A DNA stretch of 64,000 nt from Pratylenchus scribneri (Eukaryota > Nematoda > Chromadorea > Rhabditida > Pratylenchidae), in NCBI GenBank assembly GCA_030063045.1, contig JAQSEB010000115.1:496001-560000 (forward strand). The letters are read 5' to 3'. Below the pieces are notes generated by a model that did no database searches, was not told where the DNA came from, and saw only the letters and a list, made by a program, of their open reading frames with translations. Shown in pieces: positions 10,911-22,076 of the stretch (positions within the stretch are counted from its first letter, which is position 1; each line of letters opens with the position of its first letter). The position numbers and the translations under genes are program-made.

Positions 10911-13382
10911 TCATTGTTCGTAACAATGGTCTTGGAAGATCAGTCGCACAAATGGCTTGTCGGCGGAAAGAAGAGAAGTGCAGAAAGGGCAGACCGGATG
11001 GAATGAATTTGTCCCATGCGGCATTGTGATTCGAGACCAATAGCTGATGAAAGAGTATTTATTAAAACAATTTTGATTATTTATTTACCGAACGGTCCTT
11101 TGCGAGGCAACATGTCCGCATGGATTGAAAGCATAATCGAGTGCATCCGAGTCGAGGTGGAATGCCGATTCCATGCCCATGATGAGCTGGGCGATGCGAT
11201 CCGAATCGACCAAACAAATTGGGCACCGATAGGTGAGTGCGGAGCCAGTTTTGCTGACTAAAAATTGGGTTAAAAATGGTTGATAAAAAGGCGAAAATCC
11301 AACCTCCCCAATTATGTTTTCCCTGCACATGTCCACAACGGAAATAGACATACGGCTGTCGGGAGCTGCTATTACTGCTTTTGGTGTGTTTTCGTCGAGG
11401 GATAACCAATGTGTCTGGAAATAGACATTGTTATATTTAACAAAAATGTAAAAACAAACTCAAATTGACTGGACATTGCGGTTTGCCGGCATTCAATTCG
11501 TCCAATCGACGTTCCAATTCCGCTTTCGATGGACTATGTTTGAGGCCCTCTGCTGATCTCCAAAGGAGGGTGGCACCGCACAAATCAATTAATGTTCCAT
11601 CCTATTGGAAATAATTAAATGTCTAAAGGTCCAAAAAAGTGAAAAACCTGAAGTTCATTTGATTCGCCCAACACAATTGCACCGCGTTGCATTGATGATC
11701 GCGTCTCGCGGATGGAAAATATGTCACCATCCACGGAAACTTCCCTCCAAACATACATATCGTTGCCCGAACCAGGCTAAATTATTTTAAAGTAATTCCA
11801 TTAAATATATATTTTAAACCTCTTTAATTTCTCGCTCATTTTCGACATTTTTCCAGTTTGGATGTAAAATTAGGACTCCATTTGTTGTCAGCCCATCGAA
11901 CTCGCCATTCTTTTTCTGCCATTTTGTTGCCTTTTCACCGAGGAAAATGTTCTTGGAAGAGTCAAAACCGGCCGCATAAATGAAGACACGTTTCTTTGTG
12001 TCACGTTCGGCAAGAATCCGGCAAGCCTGAAAATTAGGCAACAGAAATTAGAGCTAATAAAGTATAAAAATACATAGCGAGAAATGGTTGAGGAGATCGG
12101 CTTTTGACCATTAATTTGCTCTTCTCGACGTACACTGTGGCCAACGGGAGAGGAAACGGCGCCGGCTGCTGCCAACCAAGTGTCCACAATGGTAAAATCA
12201 ATTTGGTCTTCGGAGGAACGGCCAATCTTTAAATTAATTAAACATTTAGCCAGCGATCATCGGCGGGTTATCATATATGCTTATATTCCTCCCTGGGGGG
12301 CTCAATATTATTTTTGATGCCTAATAAGAAGTCATTTTGTTACTTTATTTTATTTTGGAACTCAAAATAAAGTGAAAAAAACTCAAAAAACCAAAGAAAA
12401 AAGAAAATTAAAAATTATTTACCCATACCGGGAATCGAACCCGAGAGTACTTGCTACTAAAGTAAGCGATATACCATTGCGCTAACAAGTCATGTTGATG
12501 GGTTTTCTCCAGTTTCCCTATAGTCATAAGAATAAGAGGGTATAAGGAAGTAGTATAAATCGTTCAAAAAATAAGGGTACAAAACTGAGATTTACCCATA
12601 ATAAACTAGAATAAAATTAAAAATAACCTGGAACATATCTTTGCTCGGATCCGAAACATATTCCACCAGCACCGTTCCCTTGTTCCCATATGAATAGGAG
12701 ACGGTATGACGATTTGTGTCCCGAACGGCCAGCGATTGATTTGCAGCGGAATTCAGCCGAACCACCGAATCCTTTTTAATCCCATTTGGTTGTGGACGTC
12801 TGTTGAAGAACATTTTGGACAAATGCTTTCGGCCATGATGATGGTATCGCCGCTCCTCCTTGGTCAGTTCAGCACCATTATACCTGAACAAAACATAAAT
12901 GAATTTAATGCAAAATAATTGGGTTTAATTGGTTGTCAAAAGTGCATAGAGCAAAAATATTATAAAATGGTTTAAGGAGGAGGCTTTCCTACATTTACAA
13001 ACCATCTAATACCATTGGTGAATATTATATAATTTTTCATGGCTTAATCAGAATGAGATAAGCGAGTTTTTGATGATTTGGTTCAAAATGTAAAGGTTGA
13101 CGGTCTAAAAACCGCCAAATGGTATAACCTTGCAACATTTTTAATACTTTCTCATTTTTTGACAAATTAAATATTTTCCATCCTAATAATTTAAATAAAT
13201 GAAGCAAAGGCAAACCCGAGTAGAATGAATTGTCCGTAACAAATTTGTTCATCGGGCACCGTCGCTGCCTCAAAGTTGCTTAAATTCATATTATCTTCTG
13301 TTGCTGATGAAAGACTGAATATTGATTCCAATGTGGCCGCCTCCTCTCCATCCAATTGTCCATTGCCGCCGCCGTTTTCCAT
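10911..13382 (-). CDS. Pellino-family E3 ubiquitin ligase
   Basis: Exons (minus, 5' to 3'): 13216-13382, 12628-12883, 12074-12226, 11820-12026, 11648-11776, 11460-11601, 11304-11414, 11089-11257, 10911-11043 (488 aa). Residues from about 45 on match Pellino throughout: an FHA-like core (CYGQFILLGYNGA, YAAGFDSSKNIFLGEKA, DGLTTNGVLILHP) and the C-terminal RING-like module (FRCGHVQGKHNWG, YRCPICL, NPCGHVAS, FHPVCPFCTSLL). All metal-binding Cys/His clusters are present. Pellino proteins ubiquitinate IRAK/Pelle-type kinases in Toll/IL-1 signalling. An acidic stretch of about 45 residues precedes the conserved part. The fourth intron from the 3' end and others are 41-60 nt; the 401-nt intron 12227-12627 holds a tRNA-like sequence. 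Confidence 0.93.
12421..12510 (-). tRNA. tRNA-like sequence in a Pellino intron (probable pseudogene)
   Basis: On the minus strand the ends can pair (acccatc with tatgggt) and the T-arm is good (tcggg ttcgatt cccgg, a strong B box). An A-box-like tagcgcaatggta is present. The stretch between acceptor and T-arm is about ten bases too long for a standard tRNA. The anticodon-arm region (gcttactttagtagc) resembles that of the copy at 4729-4800. Likely a tRNA-derived repeat. Confidence 0.4.
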
Positions 13383-13638
13383 TTAATTTTTAATAATTCA
13401 CGTTGTTTTGTTTTCTGCTTTAAAATTATAATTCGAATTAAAATAAATAATATAAAAATTATAAAGATATTCAGAACATAATAAAATATGTTATTGTTGG
13501 AAAATAAAATTATAATTGTATTGTTCATTCCTTCTTTGTTCATGAATAATAAATTAAAATGATGAATGAATGAATTAGTGAAATTATTAGGAAAAAAAAT
13601 AAGTTAAAAGAGATTCTCTTCTTCCATTTTATTTCTCT

Positions 13639-16166
13639 TCATTTATATCGATTTCGGATTGTGGAATCGGCTTCTCGCTTTCGGCGTCGATTCGGGACAT
13701 TTCGGCCATTGTTTGGATTTGGAGGCAATGTTCGATCTTAACCATAAAAACATATATTTATATAAGAAAAGTGAATATTTTTACCATGATAATTTCGCCG
13801 TTGCTGTCCAAATGCATTCTCATCATTTTGATCATCCTCATCCTCCCCTTGATCATCATCTTCATTTTGGAAAAATTCGGCATCATCCGTGCAATGTTCA
13901 CTTCGCCGAACATTTGGCATCATTGTTTCCACTCGACGCCCTTCAAATTCTTCTTCCTCCTCCTCCTCAACCCTCGGCTGCTGATGATTGTCGCCTTCTT
14001 CCGATGAATCATCCAATTGTTGGATTATCTTCAAAATTATCATTAAAATATTTTTAATTAATTTAATTTTGAATACTGGTTTTGTTCTTGCATTATTCCT
14101 TTTGGGCGGTAATGGTTGTCGATTGATTCGATTATTATTGAACCGATTTGGAGAGGCCGAAATGAAGCGGACTTCCTCTTGTTGGGTGATCGTCCGGCGA
14201 AACATGTGCACTTCGGATGGAACGACGCTATTCTGTTCTTCCTCAGGATTTTGACTAAAAAATTAGGAAAAATATATTTCGCAAATTTATGAAATTTTAT
14301 TGAATATTTTTGATATGGCGAGATTATACTGGCTTATTCCGTGGTTTATCCTTAATTCCAAAACCGTACATATCTAATCAATAAATCACGTCGAGACGTG
14401 CCGTTTGATAATGATTTGATTTGGCCTAGGTTTAATCTAAACTAGTTTTAAACCAAAAACCGTGAGATGGTTTAAATGATTGAACACATATAATTTCGAC
14501 CAAACCAAAACAATTCATGCCTTAACGATATATGTCGATGAGTATACGGTTCAGAGGTCAGGACAAACCATTGAACCGATATAATCTTTTCAACATTTTC
14601 AATGCCCATTAAAATTTAATTTAATTAATTTATTAAAAATTTACACGATTGAATTAAGCGGTCGATTGGCCGGCGAAGCGCTGTCTTCCACCGCCCAAAG
14701 CCGATAAACAGAATGCAAACGTTCCTCAAAACGTGGATAATTTTGCATTGCTACACTCAAACATTGCAAAAATTGTTCATGATTTTGTGGTGGCCGTTGC
14801 CTTGGCATTCGAATTGCTAATTCCTTTTGTTGATGTTTATCCAATTCTAAAATTAAATTTAATTAAATTTAAATAATTTTAATAAACTTTTGTTATTCTC
14901 TTCATCCATTTTCTTCACTTTATTTGGTCCATTCCTTTGATTTAACACTCGCTGCTCATTTTTGGCTTCATCTCCGCTTGGAGGACCATTTTGCTTATTC
15001 AGATGATCACTAAATTCCATAGAAAATAATAGTAGAACAAAATTAAAAGAAACTTTTTCTGCCCATTTTCCATTCCTTCCCCTCCATTTCCATTGATTTT
15101 CCCATTTTCTTCATTATTTTCCTGTCCCTCCTCTTCAATATTAATCGTTTCATCCATCGTTTTGTTCTTCTCTTCCATGGAAAATATTTTCCGCTTTGAA
15201 CCAGCCAATCGCTTTTCGACTTCAATCAATCGACCGGACAAATCGCCGATTATATTGACCAATTCTCGATTTTCTGTTCGATGTTGTTGGTCCGCTGCCG
15301 TCAACTCATTCACCGTTCTTTTCAGCTCATCAATTTCCTCATTCTGGGCTGTGATCTAAAAATGTTAATTGCATCAAAATTTTGAATAGGTATAGGTACT
15401 CATGCAGTTTACGAGATGGAAGGGAAAAGGGAAGTGGGAAGATGAAGAAGGAGAAGAAGATAATGATGAGAATGATGACGAAAATGATGAAGATGAGTAT
15501 GATGAAAAAGAAGTTAATGATAAGATTGATGAAGAAGAAGAAGATAATGAGGATGCAGGATGATGTAGATAAAGACGGGGAAGAAAATCATTCCCAGCTT
15601 CATCTCCTCTTCATCATCATCATCGTCATCCTCTTTTCCTTCCATCCCGTAAACTGCGATAGTACTTACCAATTTGTGCAATGATTGTGCTTCGTGCGAG
15701 AATATTATGGTCTTCGTTGTTCGATTGCTGCCTGCAGTGGTGCTTTTTGCTTCTTTGCCCTTCAAAAACATTCAAATGACTAACATTTTTATTGCCAAAC
15801 CAAAACAGTTTCATCCAAATTCGTTGTCGATCCGAATGCCACCGTTTTCAACGACCCTTTCCTTGTGAGGGATGGCGCCGCTGCCATTTGCTTCTTTTCG
15901 GCTGATTGGGAATGCCGTGTTGCAGTGGAATTGGCCAAATATTTTGATGCGGTTGGATTTTTTAGAATTGATTTATTCTGCAGTTGAAAATCCTGTGCCC
16001 TATAAATGTATATTTTGTTATAAATTTTGAATTTTTCAAACTTTGTTTGATTCACGGATTGTTGAGCATTTTGTTGGAATTTAACTGGAGAAACGACGGG
16101 CGCATATGAATTTGAATAAGACAACGGTGAATGGGGCACAAAATCGCTGTTTGGTCCGAAATCCAT
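13639..16166 (-). CDS. Unrecognised coiled-coil, acidic-domain protein
   Basis: Exons (minus, 5' to 3'): 16042-16166, 15807-15999, 15670-15759, 15054-15355, 14888-15009, 14645-14846, 14077-14254, 13785-14028, 13639-13736 (517 aa). All junctions keep phase and use GT/AG. I do not recognise the family. Visible: a Ser/Gln-rich N-terminus; a coiled coil of about 60 residues (ITAQNEEIDELKRTV to EVEKRLAGSKRK); an EN/G-rich acidic linker; a conserved-looking helical block (FLQCLSVAMQNYPRFEERLH); a run of Glu (VEEEEEEEFEGRR); and a basic C-terminal tail (NRRRKREADSTIRNRY), possibly a nuclear signal. It starts 148 nt downstream of GID8 on the same strand, so the two could be co-transcribed. A GA-rich inverted-repeat element fills intron 3. 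Confidence 0.7.
14310..14595. repeat. MITE-like element, TTAAACC family, copy 3
   Basis: Lies in the 390-nt intron 14255-14644. The left end gattatactggcttattccg and the reverse complement of the right end, gattatatcggttcaatggt, form an imperfect inverted repeat. The interior shares 'tttaaaccaaaaaccgt' with Arp2 intron 1. Confidence 0.5.
15396..15664. repeat. GA-rich inverted-repeat element (MITE-like)
   Basis: The ends pair over 28 nt with few mismatches: gtactcatgcagtttacgag... on the left, and on the right the complement of gtactatcgcagtttacggg. The body is a purine run (gatgaagaagaagataatga) that turns into its own complement, so the whole element can fold back. It is the cause of the long intron 15356-15669. 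A relative is at 26282-26530. Confidence 0.65.
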
Positions 16167-16313
16167 ATCTAAAACAAAAATTAATCATTGAAATTTGTTA
16201 AATTCAGAATGTAATAAATTGGATGCTTAACAAATAATGAATGAATGTGGCTCACTCAGTAAAAAAATGCATTTTATCATTAAAAATGGAAAATTAATTT
16301 GATGTTTAATCTT

Positions 16314-17295
16314 TTAAAGTAATTCAGCCATTGGATCATCTTCTCGTGCAAAAAGTCCTCTTGAAATTTCCTCGACCGCTTCTTTTGTCAATTGCCGTCC
16401 ATCGCCCTTCGTTTTGAGTTGATGCTGATTCCAGACCATCAGACGATAAAGTTGCTCCAGCCGTGAAATTGACGGTTTATGCAAAGCAGCCAAAATTGCT
16501 TCATTCACTTCATATGCCAGCATATTTCGTTGATTCAAACTCTTCAAATGAATTTGAATAATTAAATGCATTTTTACATTCACAAACCATGAGATAACCG
16601 AACGGTGAACTTTCTGGATTATCAAAGGCCAATAGTGCATAAGTCTGCTCCAATTTATTGAAAAGGTCCGGTGAAATGTCGGCACATTTTTCCGTCAAAT
16701 TTGATTGGGCAAAATTCAATACTTGTTCAACTTCCCTAAAAATATAGGTTTTGTAAACATTCAAATATAATTATTAACTTGTTTCGGATCAGCTCAACCA
16801 ATTGCTGCCGCAACAATTTGAATTGCAATTTTTTGTTGTTGCTCAACAGTGTTGGAGCAAGTTCCTGGATCAATTTCATTGCATTTTCCAAATCGCCAGA
16901 TATGATTGCATTTCGGATGACATTCCTTTGTTCAAGAGTGTCCACATTTTTGGTATTCTCAACTGTAGGAGGATTTGGTGCTGGCAAATCAGCATCCTTC
17001 ACCAGAAGTTCAGCTGGTAATTTTAAAATATAAGTAGTTATGTTAACTTTTAAATAAACCTGCTTCCTTATATCCACTAAAAACCAAATATTCCACAACT
17101 AATTCATGAAGTTTCACTGAATCATAATCCTCACTAGAATCGCCGATAAATGCGTTGAACCATGCTGTAATTAAAAAATCAATATTATCATTATCTTATC
17201 AAACATTTACATGATTCATTGTCAAAAAATGTATCATCGTTGAGTTGAGCATAATTGAGGGGCGGCAAACATCCAAAAGTGTCATCACCGTCCAT
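16314..17295 (-). CDS. GID8: GID8/TWA1 subunit of the CTLH E3 ligase complex
   Basis: Exons (minus, 5' to 3'): 17211-17295, 17060-17164, 16779-17013, 16588-16735, 16314-16541 (266 aa). The order is LisH, CTLH, CRA: VKLHELVVEYLVFSGYKEAA (LisH), QRNVIRNAIISGDLENAMKL and LLSNNKKLQFKLLRQQLVEL (CTLH), ALLAFDNPESSPFGYLM (CRA). These track GID8 of other animals closely, and length is slightly above the usual 228 aa because of an acidic N-terminus. GID8 is the scaffold that bridges the RING subunits to the substrate-receptor side of the GID/CTLH ubiquitin ligase. Confidence 0.9.
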
Positions 17296-17700
17296 GATTA
17301 ATTAGCGAGTAATGGCAAAAATTTTATTAGTAGTTTAATCAATAATCACAAAATCTGAAATCAGTGAAAAATCAATAATCGTGGATAAGCTAATTGGTTC
17401 AAATGCACAACTAAATCTAACCACAAAAAAAAGCTAATATCTGGTGTGGTGTAAGTATAAGTTTAAGGTATAGGTACAGGATCCAGCAGATCCAGAATCC
17501 AGATCGATCGGATTTCGGATATCGGTCTCGTCTCCTATCTCCTTTGCTTGAACATGATCATGATCATTTCATGAATCATGACATGAGAATTTTTTAAAAT
17601 ATTTTTTATTTTTTTCCTAAAATTTTCAGAGAAAGAATATAAATCAGGCCTCTTCTGAACCCTGATTAATTGACCAACAAACGGGTACTTACTTAATTTT
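17296..17700. other. Divergent promoter region between GID8 and the aquaporin
   Basis: About 400 nt of AT-rich spacer with short palindromes (catgatcatgatcat near 17552). I see no gene. Confidence 0.5.
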
Positions 17701-20700
17701 ATGGCTACCAAATTAATACCATTTCAAATCGAAACCCTATTCCCTGCAATAATTGCAACAAGTTATTACGCCTTTGTGTTCTTCTTTGCCGAAATATCAA
17801 GGAAACTTGTCGACTTTAGTGTCAAAAAGTCTTCATTGCTCAATGTATTCTTTATTGAACTAATCGGGACGGCCCAAATGTAAGTTTTGACTGCAAATTA
17901 ATTCATACACGAAAGCCTATCTATGTGTGATTAATGGCTGATTCTTTCAGGCCATGTACATACTTTTTGTGACAGAGTCACATGTGAGCCTCACAAAGTG
18001 AGTGGTGGCCCAATCACACTTTGGTGAGGCGTTCGCGTATATACTTGGTGAGGCCACACCCCTTTCCGGCAGAGTGTGAGCGAGTCAAAATTGTGACTCT
18101 GTCACCAAAAAATGCGTACATACTTTTTTGGTGAGGGGAAGAAAAAATGTGTGAGCCGTTCTGCACTTGTCACCACTCATGTATCAAGACAACCATGGTA
18201 CCAAATGGCCCCATTGTTTTTCCAATATTGTTAAGCATATTTTAAAATATTTTTAGAAATTTTTTTCAGAATTTTTTATCCATCCGGTTTCGAGAAAAAT
18301 GCAATTGAAAATAATTAAAATGAACGCCTCACCACCCATGTTTTGATGGAAAACACCGGCCAATCCCAATGATGTGATAGTGAAAAATGATCAGAAAAAA
18401 ATGGGGAATATTTTAAAAATAAAAGGAGAAATTTTCGTCAAACTGCTTCTTGTTCCTGCCAAGGTTTTGAACCAAAATTTAAACCGGTTTCCTGTGAACC
18501 TCTAACGCCATGTTCTATACATCATTGGATAGGGCTCGTCGAGTAGAATAATAATATAAAAAAATTTTGTAAATCGGTCGTCAAATAAAAAAGTTATGGC
18601 CTCCAGAATGTCAGGAATATGCAAATTTCCAGAGCCGCTAACTCGCCATGTAGTTGACCAAATTCGATGTTGCATAGCTTGTTGGAAAGAGGAGAAAAAG
18701 GGCTACAAAATATGTGAAAAGCAATTTCCTATATTCATCTTGTCCATTTTTATAACTCATTTTATATCCAAATCCGCTTATCATATATCCATGTTTTCAA
18801 ATTTCAAAATTGATTTCATTTTTGGATTCTCCGTAGTCGATTTACTTTATATGGAATTAATTTGAACGAGATTTGGCCACGAATTTGATGAGAAAAACCG
18901 GTTTAAAAAATTGGAGAGGCATTCGCAACGACTCACCATGTGAGCCTCACAACTCACAAAAAAGGGGGAAACAGTATATACACCAACCACTCACCACTTG
19001 TGAGGCAAGAAATAGAGAAAGAAAATAGCGTGGTGAGGTGATAGCTGTCACCAAGTATGTACAGGGCCTCAAACATTTCAACCCTCATTATACTCATACT
19101 CACACTTCACATACACATTCCCGTCACACCAATTCCAACTCCCAATTTTATACGACACAAACATCACTTGTTACATATTTTAAATTGTTTTTATTATAAT
19201 TTTCCAATCCTAATCAAATTCCAATCAAACAAATCATTCTTTTTTAGCCCAAAACTGTTATAATTGTAAATAATAATCTAAATTATAATTCCACAATGTC
19301 TTCAAAAGAATATCCAATGCTTCTTGAGCCGGTAAAAATACAATGGAAATAAACAAAATAATGTCAACATTGTAGGAATCATATGTCCCAATTGATGAGC
19401 CGGAGTATTACCAAACGGCGTTCACATATGTAATCATCAAATGCGGATTGCCGAATGACAGCGCCAAATGGATTGAGCGAATAATTTATGTGGGTCAATG
19501 TGCGGGAATGACACCAAAAGGTCGTTGGCAAATGCATCAAAACAAAAGGAAAGAGGAAATGAAGGAGGCGAAACCGTTAATCGTCAAAGAACACACTGGA
19601 CCAACGGTTATTTTCGTAATAAAAGAATTGAAATAAAAAAGGAATTAAGGCCGAAGAAGATTCTCTCATTTGGGAATTTTTGTTATTTGCACACAAAAAC
19701 AAAATGAAACTTTTGGACGGTTGCGAACCTGGGAATTGGTCAAAAGAGAGGGGAAGATGTACAGCACGAGCTGAGCAAAAGGCAATGAAGGCAACACGGG
19801 ATCTTCAATTACAAGTGGTCGACAGTCTTTCCGAGGCACTATTCAACGAGAAGAACGGAATGACGAAGGAGAATGATTTTGTGGGTTTAGAATTTGAATT
19901 GTTTTGAATTATTTGCAAAGTTTTTTAGTCTTTTCAATGTGATAAATGCGACCAAAAATGCAGCAGCGCATCTGGTTTGAAACAGCACAAAAAAGTCCAT
20001 ACCGAAGAGGAGCCTCAATTTCAATGCGAACAATGTGATAAAAAATTTTTTCGCAAAAAATGTCTGAACGCGCACATCCGGGAGCAGCATCTTCAACAAA
20101 AAAGGAAAAAACAGAAGTCAACACCAAGGATTTGTCCACTTTGTGGTCATCAATCGGGTCAAAGGGACGATTTGAAGAAACATTTAATGGCAAAAAGAAA
20201 GCATGGATTGGAGGAAGCTGATGCAGAGAAATTATTGGATGAAGTATTTGGGCCAAAACCAATAAAGCGCACACAAAAGAGGTTTAAATTTAAATTTGTT
20301 TATTTTTCAATTTTTATTTTTTAATAGGAAGTCATTCTTCGGGAAATATGGCATGACGGAAGAGGAAATGGAAGAATTTCCTGAATTGGCAAAAAAGGCG
20401 AAGATGGATTATGACGGCATTTTATCCTCAAATGAAGAGAATGATGAGACGGAAGAGGCGGACACGAATGATGATGATTCGATTTGTTTCCTTGGTGATG
20501 TGGCCGGTACTTCGAAACCATAATTGATTTTTTCATTATGTGATCTCAGTTATTATTTAAACTTTTTGTGATCTTCCCGATATTTGAACATTATTTCTTC
20601 CCAGTGACTTCATTGTATTTCCCATTAATTTTATGTTAATTTATGTAATGTTAATTTCGCTTAATTTCATTTAATAAAAATGTTTGCCTTTGTGTGTTTA

Positions 20701-21765
20701 TTTTGTTTATACTGTTGTTTTGTACATTATTATTCCTTTACTTTCAATAATTGATTTTTCCTTTCAAAACGACATTTAAAACGCCATTAATCACATATGG
20801 ATCATGAATGTATTTGGGTTTTAAAATTAATACTTATAATTAAGGTGCTGTTGCGTCTACGAAAACAGTATCAAAAAAAATTAAATTATTTTACTAATTA
20901 AAATTTTTCAGCAATGGTCGTCAAGAACTATGGAGTTGCTGGCTTCTTTTTCGCTGTTATTGCCCTCCAAATTACCGGAAATCTTTTAAACCGTGGCGCA
21001 TTAGTGACTCCTCTTCCTGCAATTGAACAATTTCTTGCCCATAAAATGAGGTTTATTTTCTTCAAACCGCCTCAAAATTAATAAGAAATTTTTTCTAGAA
21101 CAGATAAATTTCTTTGCATTTTGCTAGCCCAAACCATTGGTGGCTATTCGGCCTTCCGCCTCTCAAGTTCACTTTGGTATTATTCGCTCAATTATTCCAC
21201 TGATCATCATCAACTTTTCCATCGACTTCCCTGCGCTTTCATTTATAAGGTCAGAAAAGAACATAAAATCATTTTAATCAAATCAAAATTTTAGGTCCCT
21301 TTCCATTATGCATTTTTTAATGAATTGCTCTGTTCATTTTTGCTTCGATTTATAATTCATCGTTTGCCAGCCAATTCCACAATTCGACTCTATGCAATTC
21401 CAATGCTCATTTCCGCCTTCCTCACATTTTGTAAGTGAATTTAATGCATTCAAATAAATTGAGCACATTTTTAGCACTCTATTATGTTGGCATTCCAGGC
21501 CTTAATCCAGTTGTGGTTTCCTCTCGATTGCAAGGATGTCCCGGACTTGATCTTCAATGGTTCATGGTAATTTTAATTTTGGATTATCTTTTAAATTGAA
21601 TTAATTTATTTTCTTCAGATCACTTATTGGTTTTGTCCGGTTGTTGGCTGGCTTTTGGCCGCTCGTTTTGACAAAGGCACCAAATTTCGGTCATCTCACC
21701 ACAACGAAACCAGCAATAACACAAAAAGAGGAGGAAGCAGCAAACAAAAACAGAAATCCAACTAA
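17701..21765 (+). CDS. Aquaporin, unorthodox AQP11/12-like
   Basis: Exons: 17701-17879, 20845-20867, 20912-21050, 21099-21249, 21295-21430, 21475-21566, 21619-21765 (288 aa). The first exon ends ELIGTAQ, and the 23-nt second exon supplies the rest of the family motif (MCCCVYEN), followed by VVKNYGVAGFFFAVIALQ; phases fit at every junction. Six hydrophobic segments. The first pore box, normally NPA, lies in GALVTPLPAIEQF and is replaced by TPL. The second reads GLNPVVVSS, an NPV. Such altered boxes are typical of the AQP11/12 group, which sits in intracellular membranes. Intron 1 is 2965 nt and contains a transposon-like element and a full same-strand gene (19296-20523). The exon 1 link is inferred from the motif spanning exons 1-3. 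Confidence 0.82.
17950..19068. mobile_element. Inverted-repeat transposon-like element in aquaporin intron 1
   Basis: The left end ggccatgtacatactttttg and the complement of the right end, ggccctgtacatacttggtg, form a terminal inverted repeat continuing into gtgacag. TCA flanks both sides (17947-17949 and 19069-19071), a possible 3-bp target duplication. The first 170 nt form their own inverted pair (gtacatac...agagtcac at 17957-17982 against gtgactctg...gtacatac at 18092-18122), suggesting a nested or compound element. No transposase frame is visible. Confidence 0.65.
19296..20523 (+). CDS. GIY-YIG-like domain plus three C2H2 zinc fingers, nested gene
   Basis: Exons: 19296-19331, 19376-19606, 19650-19880, 19929-20281, 20328-20523 (348 aa). 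The N-terminal 150 residues contain FTYVIIKC, IIYVGQCAGMTPKGRWQMH and a downstream WEFLLFAHKNKM segment, the layout of a GIY-YIG nuclease-type domain (YV-G..R..H). Then three zinc fingers: FQCDKCDQKC...H.KVH, FQCEQCDKKFFRKKCLNAH and RICPLCGHQS...HLMAKRKH, and an acidic tail with DDDSICFLG. Intron 2 (19607-19649, 43 nt) is a choice between close alternatives. The gene lies wholly inside aquaporin intron 1 on the same strand. Zinc fingers are certain, the GIY-YIG assignment is moderate, and function is unknown (DNA/RNA binding or cleavage is an inference). Confidence 0.75.
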
Positions 21766-22076
21766 AATGCCTACATTTTTTACCAATTTATTCACTTTTT
21801 ATGTCACAATCCAAGCCTTCTTATATTCCATTTTGTTGCCATATCATCACCAATTTTCTTTGATAAAGTTCGGTAAAATAATCCGACTTAAACATATCAT
21901 CCATCAATTTATAATGCATCTTTTTTTTGTTCCATAGGTTGATTGATTTTATTTGTTTCAAATTTATTTATTATAAACTTTTATATTTGCCTAATTTAAA
22001 TTTCAATCACAAAAATTGAATTTTCAATTCATTTACATTTATTAAATTAATTGTTTTAATAAATTTCAATTAAAGG
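21766..22076. other. Intergenic spacer, aquaporin to Nudix gene
   Basis: About 310 nt of AT-rich DNA between two same-strand genes. Nothing else recognisable. Confidence 0.5.

Noticed and set aside
15382..15771. Met/Lys-rich and Asp-rich open frames near 15.4-15.8 kb
   Set aside because: They read through the GA-rich intronic element; only the exon 15670-15759 fits the host gene.
17881..18000. Aquaporin exon 2 directly after 17949 (TGTACATAC resembles the Cys-Thr-Tyr of the family)
   Set aside because: That sequence belongs to the element's terminal repeat and runs into a stop; the 23-nt exon at 20845 fits motif and phase.
18596..18865. 89-codon frame inside the aquaporin-intron element, considered as transposase remnant
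   Set aside because: No transposase motif; composition is that of random AT-rich sequence.
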